Positions 53,774 through 64,000 of a DNA stretch of 64,000 nucleotides are shown here, piece after piece. Made by a program: the position numbers and the translations under genes. Source of the DNA: Daedaleopsis sinensis (taxonomy: Eukaryota > Basidiomycota > Agaricomycetes > Polyporales > Polyporaceae); contig CM066301.1 of NCBI GenBank assembly GCA_033807695.1, positions 310,001 through 374,000 on the forward strand, written 5' to 3'. Numbering within the stretch: the first letter of the stretch is position 1; every line of letters begins with the position of its first letter. The notes under the pieces are model-generated. The model saw nothing but the letters and a program-made list of their open reading frames with translations. It searched no databases and was not told where the DNA came from.

Positions 53774-56347
53774 CTATACAGCCAAGCTGTGCCGTCTCAT
53801 GTCGTCGCCATCGAACCTGCGCGTGCTCGACCCATGCACACTGCGCCGGCGGCTCTCGACGTGCGCCCACGTCCCGGTACGGAGACCACCGAACTCGGCA
53901 TCCGCCTGCGTGCCCTCGCTCTCTTCCTCGTCGTCCGGCGGCGTGTACGCCCGGGACTTCTTGCGTTTCGTCGGCCCTGTCGACACGGGGTCGGCGTCCC
54001 CGTCGGTCGTAGTCGAGGCCGTGTTCGAGGACGAGGATCGAGACGAGATAGGCAGCGCATCATCCTGCGGCGCTGAGAGCGACGATGCGCGCTTGGAAGA
54101 TGTGCCCGTCGGCGGATCGGGTTTGCGCATCTTCCTGCAATATGGTGTGGCGTTAGTGGCTGCATGCGCATCGAACCAACGAGATCAAGGGGCTTACGTG
54201 TTGAGTTTGGGCTCTGCATAATTCACGCTCTTGCGCACACGACGCTCGCGCCCGCCCGCAGCAGCCTCCGAGTCGGTCGGAGGTGGTGGCTCGGTAGGAC
54301 TCGACGGACGCGGGGTGGGTAGGTGTGACGAAGGCTTCGAGAGGGCGGGCGTTGTAGCGGGCGTCGAGAGAAAGTTCCGAGTGGACGTGCTCGCAAGGCT
54401 CGTGGCGGAAGAAGGCACGTCTGCATCCGAAGCCACCTGGCGTTCGCGACCTGTTACAATACATCATGAAACAGACGGTCAATATGAGTCAAACTAACCG
54501 CACGTACTCGGAACGGCATGTGTGTCAATAGGAGTCAGTGCAGAACGTCCTGTCTGCGAGTTTGTGACGTCCTTTAATTTCGACTTGCCGGCGGCTACAA
54601 CGTCTTCAGGCTCTTGTGAAACACGGTGCCTCTTGCGCTCGCGTGGACGAGGGACATCGATTGGTGCGTCCGCCTCGGGCTCCTGCGGTCGCTCGTCGAT
54701 CCTGTCCTTCTTCGTCCTCCGCTCCCGCCTGGCCACTTTCTGCAGGATCGCCTCAACCTCGTCTTCGTCGGGCTCTACTGCGTCCACTTCATCGTCGTCC
54801 ATCGCGTCGCGCGTTGGCGAGGTGGGAACTGGGCTTGAAGGGAGGTTGAGACCATCCGGGGTGACGGTGGTGATCGATACGCTAGTCAAGAGACCACTCT
54901 GTCGTCTGGTTGGCCGCCTCTTCCCTGTCTTGCCGAGCTGATCGTCAAACTCGAACTGTACGACATCGAGGGATGGAGGGGGCGACTTTGATAGAGGAAT
55001 AGGAAGGCGACTAGAGCTGGACGTTCGTGCTTTCGTCTTACGCTTCTGTGGGATGGGGCTCAACTCCACTTCTTGGTCGTCAGGGTCCTCGGGAGAAGAC
55101 ATGATGGGCTCATCATCCTCGATAAGCACAGGGACGGTGGGTGGACGAGCGATACGGGTTGGTGGTGGTGATACATTGGGGTCAGGAATAGGACGTTTCG
55201 CGCGGGGTGGTTGAGGGTTGCATTCCGGCGTGGATCGGCCATGTGGTACGCTGAAAGACTTGCGGATAAAGCCTAACTGCTTCATGAGGGTATGTGTCTA
55301 AATGAAATGGTAGGTCAGCCATCTGCTAAGACATGTGATGAACGAGGTGAGGTGGTGAGCAACAGATTGTTCAGACGGTGCTGATTTTCCTCCACGTATT
55401 TGTGAACAGAGACAGAGACATGCCTGCATTGGCTGGTTTCGAGAATGGTGTATGCGATAACCATGTGTCTTCGCGGTAGAACTATCTCACCGTATGCGGG
55501 TTTACTGCGAAGACCATCTTTGCAGCCTCCGACTCTATCTGCCTCTGGCTATCCGGGACAAACCCTGCGATACAAGGTCCTCACCCCGGACCCGCGGTAT
55601 CCAGATCCGATCCTCATGCTCTACGCACAACTATCTGCAACTCCTTCGACTAGGATTGGTCGCGTACGATGCCGACCCCCTCGACAACCACGAAGACGCG
55701 ATGAGCAGCCCAGCGTACCACACATACCAGGAACTGTCATAGACAGTCCAGAGATATTGCTACGTTCTAGGTTTCGGCCTTACGGTTCACTGATGGTTAC
55801 CCGGAGCCCATTGGATTTCGAATAACCCGCAGCCGCAGCCAAGGCACGCGACGCAGCAGCCGATACGCAGTATCTCGTAGACGAAGGGTTTGTCGGGATA
55901 GAAGCTCTTGAGGCGGGAGGAAATGCGAGATAGGATATGTGCAGCACTTGGGTACTCACCGCAGACTCCGTATCCGCCAAGATTTTCCGCGACTTTTCCC
56001 TCTCCTTCTTCAGTTGCGAGGTGAGCGCAATCTCCGAGGCCCGCAGGCGTAGGTTCTCGACATAGAGTGTTGATATCTGAGCGTTGAGTTCCTCGATACG
56101 TGCGCTCAGTGTCGAGTTGAGCCTAGTCAGCCCCGACGATCAGCACCGACGCATATATAGAGTGGCAAGCACACGCACTTCGTTATATGCTTGTTTGCGA
56201 GGAGGAATTTCTTCTTGACTGGGAAAGGACAGCGTATGAGGGTATGAGCGTGAGATCGCCGCGGGCCCAGCACGCACAGTTCTCGAATTCCAGCAGTGTG
56301 TCGTTCTGCCTAGCGTCGATGGATATACGCGATTGTCTTCTGCTCAT
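53774..56347 (-). CDS. SGO1: Shugoshin (centromeric cohesin protector)
   Basis: Six exons 5' to 3' on the minus strand: 56347-56278, 56218-56179, 56122-55960, 55297-54508, 54450-54198, 54134-53774; 558 residues. The N-terminal coiled coil is rebuilt over exons 1-3 (LLEFENFKKKFLLANKHI, ARIEELNAQISTLYVENLRL), the usual shugoshin N-terminal domain that would recruit PP2A. The middle is disordered. The C-terminal basic box spans exons 5-6 (VRKSVNYAEPKLNTKMRK) and is the hallmark SGO motif that binds phosphorylated histone H2A at centromeres. It would protect cohesin in meiosis and support biorientation. Intron 3 is 662 nt, the others 56-63 nt. The start ATG (MSRRQSRISIDARQND) is chosen because it leads straight into the coiled coil. 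Confidence 0.92.
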
Positions 56348-56668
56348 CGCGGCTGGCGGCGAGCGAGAGGTCCAAGGCGTCGCCGGACGGTCGTCGTGGG
56401 GGTCGTGGTGGTGGCTCGGTGGTTGTTCGACTTCTCGCCGCGTGGTATGGTTCAGATCTGACAATCGGCTTCATCCTTCAGCGCGTTGGTTCGGCTTTTA
56501 CACATCAGTTCAGCTTGCACATTTGGATCTGAACCAATCCTTATGTGACTCGGGCGGCTCTTTGCTCTTTGGTCATCGACCACCACCACGGTCCACTGCC
56601 CTCTCCGACAACGAACCTTTCTTGTCATCGTGCGGTGCCCCGTAAACCACAATCGACCGTTGCAAAGC
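56348..56668. promoter_or_regulatory. Shared divergent promoter of SGO1 and PRP4
   Basis: Only 321 bp separate the start codons of the two genes, which point away from each other. I see no obvious TATA box in either direction, as expected for housekeeping genes. Confidence 0.6.
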
Positions 56669-59380
<2,712 letters not shown>

Positions 59381-59881
59381 ACAGGGGCCCGGGGGTAGGA
59401 GGTGGCTGGGTCAGGTGCTGCGGCCTATGTAGGTGTTGTGTATTCGTACGTGCTAATTATCTCAGCTATTCGCAGTCTATCTGATAGCTGAACACTCCAT
59501 GCTCGCTTGATATCATCACTCAGATCGATAGTTAGTTATAGGCCTAAATATACAAGACTATCGACGACATGTGATGCCTTGGCAGACAAGCTTGAGCAAT
59601 TATTCGATAGTGTTCACTAATTGCTATCGAGGTCGGCAAGTTCTATAAACCGTACTTAGGAGGGTTAGGTATGACCTCAGCGCTGTCTCACCTGACCTCG
59701 CGGGCATCCGCGGGGGAGCAACTGGTCTTAAAGTTGCATAGCCTCGCACTGCCGGATCGGTTTGCCGGGTCCCGCCCCCAGGATGCCAGGGCCTTATAAC
59801 GACCGCGGCGCGCAGCTGAGACTGCAGGGCGTGCTCACCCATTTTTCAGGGCCAACGCACTCTCCTCCCAACACTTACACT
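59381..59881. other. Intergenic region
   Basis: About 500 bp with no gene. A possible TATA-like 'cttataa' at 59793-59799 lies about 85 bp before the cyclase ATG. Confidence 0.5.
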
Positions 59882-61505
59882 ATGGCGACGACGGGCAAGC
59901 TACCGACGTTCGACGAGCTGCCGGACTTCAAGGATTTCAAGGGGTGCGCATGGGAGGTTTGGGGCAAGGACGACCAGCTCGGCACGGTGAACCTGCTCAC
60001 CGCGGAGGTCGTGAAAGAGGCGTCTAAGGAGATTAAGTACGTATATCATCGTCTCTTCCACCACTCGCTGGCGATGCTGATGTTGCGCAGGACGGGCAAG
60101 GCGATCTGCCTCAACTGGTGAGTACTTGAGTGCTCGTGTTTGCATCGAGGTCCTTGCAGCTCATGAGCGATACCAGGCCGATCAACTTCCCTAGCAAGGT
60201 GTGTGCGCCTCAACGGCATCGCGCGCAGTGATGTCATATCATCCGCCGCGACGCTGAGACCTGACACAATCGCTCGCCCGTCCTCAGCCCGTGTTTGGCC
60301 GCAAGGCTCCTGAGCACACGATTCATTTCATGAAGGAGGCTGGCGCAGTCCATGACGACCACTTGCACATCGTCAGTCCCATTCTGTTTAATTCCGCGGG
60401 TACACGGCGTGCTGAACGACGCGTCGTGCAGAACACACAATCCGGCACGCAGTGGGACGGCCTGAAGCACTTCGGACTGCTCTACCACGGCCTCTTCTAC
60501 CAGGGCACCCCCGCCTCCTTCTTCAAGAGCGGCCCAAACAACATCACCGACCCCACGAACGTCGACCCCGAACTCATCAAGTACGGGATCCACAGTGCGT
60601 GCTCCGTGTCCTCCTCCGTCCTCTGGCTTATCCACTGACGCACGCACCTTCCCTATGCAGACTGGGCACAGCATGGCATCTGCGGCCGCGGTGTGTTCCT
60701 CGACATGGTCAAGTACTACACCGACAAGCACGGCAAGCTCCCGTACGACCCGATCACGACGCACGCCATCCCGCTCGAGGACCTGCTCGCTTGCGCCAAG
60801 GCGCAGGGCGTGACCTTCCGCCCCGCGGACATCCTCATCCTCCGCGTCGGCTTCATGCAGCGCTTCACCGGCGCGACGCAGGAGGAGCGGGACGGCCTCG
60901 GGAGCAAGCCTGAGACATTGTAAGTGCCAGGGCGCTTATGGGCCGCGCGGAGTCGAGGGATCGCTGACGTGCTCTTCTATGACAGCGCGGGCATCGAGCA
61001 GAGCGAGGAGATGAAGCGCTTCTTGTGGGATAACCACTTCGCCGCCATCGCGTCTGACCAGCCCGCTCTCGAGGTTCGTCAGGCTCCAGCTGCGCTGTAA
61101 TCTGCACTTGCTCACTACACACTTCTGTCCACGCAGCGCTGGCCCCCTCCGGAGGGCGTGCTTCACCTCCACTCCACTCTGCTTGGGTACGTTTGAAGCA
61201 CAATCGTGTCGTAGTTCTGCCCCGCTAACGGACGGCTGTAGAATGTGGGGCATGCCAATCGGCGAGTTCTTCGACCTCGAGGCGCTCTCCACACACTGCG
61301 CGGAGACGGGCCGGTACACGTTCTTCTTCTCGTCATGGCCGCTCAATGTGTGAGTGTCGCTTCCGACTGCCAACGTGGACACGAGCGCTGATGCACGCTT
61401 TTAGCTTGGGTGGTGTTGCGAGCCCGCCCAACGCCGCTGTGAGTGTGCTCTCTCCTATTTCGAAGGAATATCGAAGCTGATGTCATTGCACAGGCATACT
61501 TCTGA
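59882..61505 (+). CDS. Cyclase family protein (PF04199-like)
   Basis: Eleven exons (59882-60036, 60091-60117, 60177-60198, 60288-60371, 60432-60594, 60661-60919, 60986-61073, 61137-61186, 61242-61349, 61405-61438, 61494-61505) give 333 residues. The start reads LPTFDELPDFKDFKG and WGKDDQLGTVNLLT, typical of fungal members. The metal-site region is SGTQWDGLKHFG, with Gln where many relatives have His (GTHxD). Later motifs are ADILILRVGF, NHFAAIASDQPALE and MWGMPIGEFFDLEAL. Relatives include kynurenine formamidase and other metal-dependent hydrolases; the substrate here is unknown. Exons 3 (22 nt), 2 (27 nt) and 11 (12 nt, coding AYF and stop) are very short. Confidence 0.9.
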
Positions 61506-61869
61506 ACAGCAGACCAAAGAAAGTCGCACCGTTGTACGATATGGACGAGTGTACGAAGATCTACCATCGCAGGTGTACCTTGTACGCTACACGCGTGAAC
61601 GTACCACATATACTTGTAACAATTGAATTGCGTCACAATTTGCAGCTGCGTCAGTGATCGGCAATGTCATTGCAAAGTAGGTGATGAAGTATGTAAGACT
61701 GACCAATGGGTAGCTAGCAGGGGTATCCACAACTCCCACAAACTCTACACCACGCACAACTCAGCCAACCACACTGTCTATGCAGACCTGTCCAAGAACG
61801 TCCACCCGGCGGGACTATCGTTCGTTTGCCGTGTCGAGCATCGCTCTCATATCAGCCCGTGCGCGCCGC
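61506..61869. other. Intergenic region between convergent genes
   Basis: 364 bp holding the 3' ends of the cyclase and the transporter. No gene seen. A 344-residue frame on + across 61623-62657 is an antisense shadow of the transporter. Confidence 0.6.
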
Positions 61870-64000
61870 TCAACGCCTCGCCGAGCCCCCGATCCGATCA
61901 TCCTCCAAGTCCATCCCCCCGTCCGAGCTCTCGTACGTCGACAGCCTGCGCCGCTTCGGCCGCCCCGGCCCACGCAGCGGTGGCACGTCGCCGTCGTCGT
62001 CGCTGCTCTCCCCATCGCTGCCCTCCACCTCCGTCGTCGAAGCACTCGGGTCGTCCGGGGGCACGCGTTCCACGCCCGTCTCCTCCGCCAGCTGCGCAGC
62101 AACGTTGGGGTGCGGGTTCGGGAGCTCACCGACGGAACGCGCGCGGGGGCGGGGCTGGTCGAGCGGCTTGTCCGGAATCTGGGGAGGTCGCCGGTCAGAT
62201 ACCGCAGAGAGTCGGGACGAGAGAGGCTGGGACGCACCGGCAAGCGGACGATGTACGCGAGCAGCGTCGAGACGGCGGCCATGATGAAGACCGCGCGGAG
62301 ACCGATCGCGTACGAGTCGCGTGCGGCGCGCTGCAGGTCCGGCGGGAGCTGCGCGACGAGCGTCGACGAGTGGCGGATTTTGCTGATCATCTACACAGAC
62401 ACCACGGCGGCGGTGAGTCTCGAGCGTTATACTGTGATTTAGGTGAGAAGTATACCTCCTCCGCACCGTCGCCGTGGATGCGCTTATGGAGCTCGGTGTT
62501 GAGGATGGACTGGAAGAGCGCGGAGGAGATCGCGACTCCGCCGACTTGGCCAACGCCACGGAAGAGCTGTCCAAACCCGGTGCCGACAGCCATCGCGTCC
62601 TCTGTTGGTTGTCAGCAACGGTCAATATCACATATTGTGTACGTTGGTGTACATTGAGACATACGCGGTATATGGGCGAGCAGCGCGACTGTGACGATGT
62701 CGATGGATCAGCACGAGAAAGTTGGACTGACGGAGCGGCAAAGACGTACTCAACATGGTCTGCAGGACGACCGCATTTCCGAAGCCAGCAGGAATCTGGG
62801 AAAGAGTGAGTAATAATGGTAAATGCATGAGAGATAAGGTGACGTACAATGCTCAACCAGAGCACGATCGGGTGCGAGTCTTCACGCATCAGAGAGAGTA
62901 GCACTGCGGCAACGAACGGGAACAACCCGAAGATGAGGTTCAGCCGTCTGTAAGTCCCCGTGCGATGCATGACCCATCTAGATGAGGCGTTAGGTCATTC
63001 TAATTACGCATAGCTCGTGCCAGAGAAACGTACCCGGCGAAGAGGGATCCGAGCGAAATCGATACCCCATTCGGGATCAAGTGTGCCCCGGCCTCGCTCG
63101 CGCTCGTGAGCAGCACGGTCTGGAACCATGTCGGGAAGTTGTACATGATTGTGAAGTTGCACGTCGCGACGAGAAGTTGCTGAACTCGACCAACAGCGGG
63201 ATCTTCTCGCGCAGGAGGAAGGGTGCTAGGATCGGCTCGGGCGCGACCTTGAGCTCAACCACTTGGAACGGTAAGGCAAACACGACCGCAGACGTGAGCG
63301 AACCGTACACTGTCGGCGAAGTCCACTGTTCAACAAGTTGAGTGAGAGAACGCATCTGATACGCTGCGGCGCGATACATACCGGATGCTCTTCGCTGAAT
63401 CGCATGCTCAGGAAAACAAGGACGGACAAGACGGTTACCAGCAGTGTGGCACTACCGCCGTAGTCGATGCGCTTCAGCACCTCCTTTGTGTTCTTACTGC
63501 GCCCCTGTGATTGTGCATGAGTACGGATGACCGTGGCGCCATGTTGCTGGGACACACCGGTGTAACATAATTGAGGTTGAACGAGATTAGGCCGAAGGCG
63601 ACGACGAATATCGGGAGCTGGATGAGGAATGCCCAACGCCAACCGAGACTAAGGTTGGAGGTCAGATACGAGCAGGAAGAGTCTAGATGATGGTGCACTG
63701 ACCGATCAGAGATCAAGCCTCCAATAGGACCTCCAAGGCCCATACCCATCTGGATATCGGAATTGAGCACACAACTATAAAGATGTAGAGTGAATTTAAC
63801 TTACACTATTAAAGACAGCCGCTACCCCTTGTGTCAAGCCTCGATTCTGGGAAGTATCGTGAGTAGACAATCAACGAGAAGCACAGTGCATCGCAAGTCG
63901 GCTCGATGAAATGAGCCCTGGGCCGTGACTGAGGTTCTCAAGACGCGATCGTTCAAGACGCGTACTCACCCTCAATGAATACATATCACTGGTGATGATT
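61870..64000 (-). CDS. MFS transporter, DHA2-type drug/amino-acid antiporter (5' end missing, one frameshift)
   Basis: The gene runs off the right edge; about its first third is missing. Exons 5' to 3' on the minus strand: 64000-63970 (partial), 63846-63805, 63749-63703, 63648-63558, 63504-63382, 63325-63034, 62977-62848, 62795-62750, 62688-62665, 62601-62456, 62390-62238, 62178-61870. Motifs include SLRNRGLTQGVAAVFN, MGMGLGGPIGGLISDR, LGWRWAFLIQLPIF, MYNFPTWFQTVLL and AVGTGFGQLFRG, the pattern of 14-helix DHA2 transporters (multidrug and vacuolar basic amino acid carriers). In exon 63325-63034 the frame changes by one base near 63173: the exon has 292 nt where phase demands 293. The C-terminal tail is acidic and disordered. 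It may be a recent pseudogene or carry a sequence error. Confidence 0.82.

Noticed and set aside
61623..62657. 344-residue plus-strand frame
   Set aside because: It lies antisense to the C-terminal exons of the MFS transporter and reads as low-complexity Ser/Pro/Arg.

Overview
This is nuclear DNA of a filamentous fungus, most likely a basidiomycete of the Agaricomycetes (a wood or litter decayer is my inference). The coding sequences are GC-rich and cut by many short GT-AG introns, mostly 50-80 nt. The families also fit: microsomal P450s in tandem, an F-box/LRR protein, a DUF6593-like gene, a sedolisin, a fungal cyclase and a DHA2 transporter. Exon coordinates below were assembled by hand from splice signals, reading phase and family motifs. 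No alignment, RNA or database search was available.

Layout. 1-7.2 kb: a non-LTR (LINE) retrotransposon with about 5.6 tandem 122-123 bp units in its 5' region, an ORF1 and a large ORF2 with endonuclease, RNase H, reverse transcriptase and a CCHC knuckle in that order. 7.7-19 kb, all on +: an alpha/beta hydrolase, a secreted GH13 alpha-amylase (11 exons, one of 13 nt), a TMEM19/DUF92 membrane protein, a secreted sedolisin (S53) and a C2-domain protein. 20.1-22.2 kb, -: a 695-residue disordered protein of unknown function. 25.1-33.2 kb, -: three P450 loci, one a decayed relic and two intact 12-exon paralogues with matching exon lengths. 34.1-35.9 kb, +: an F-box protein. 36.3-39.8 kb, -: a secreted GH31 alpha-glucosidase. 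41.6-42.8 kb, +: a short-chain dehydrogenase. 43.6-48.3 kb: a DUF6593-like gene with two stop codons and degenerate sequence, some of it F-box-like. 48.4-49 kb, +: a small basic protein. 50.8-53.1 kb, -: a 725-residue disordered protein. 53.8-59.4 kb: shugoshin (-) and the Prp4 kinase (+), divergent across 322 bp. 59.9-61.5 kb, +: a PF04199-type cyclase. 61.9 kb to the right edge, -: a DHA2-type MFS transporter whose 5' end lies outside the window and which carries a 1-nt frameshift.

Functional themes. The amylase and the alpha-glucosidase would act in sequence on starch and maltooligosaccharides outside the cell, and the sedolisin fits extracellular nitrogen scavenging. P450s, the SDR, the hydrolase, the cyclase and the MFS transporter suit breakdown or modification of small molecules, but they do not form an obvious biosynthetic cluster because no backbone synthase is visible. 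Shugoshin and Prp4 are core cell-cycle and splicing genes. The most unusual element is the retrotransposon: RNase H lies between endonuclease and reverse transcriptase, ORF2 follows the ORF1 stop in the same frame without an upstream ATG, and the 5' end has a monomer array.
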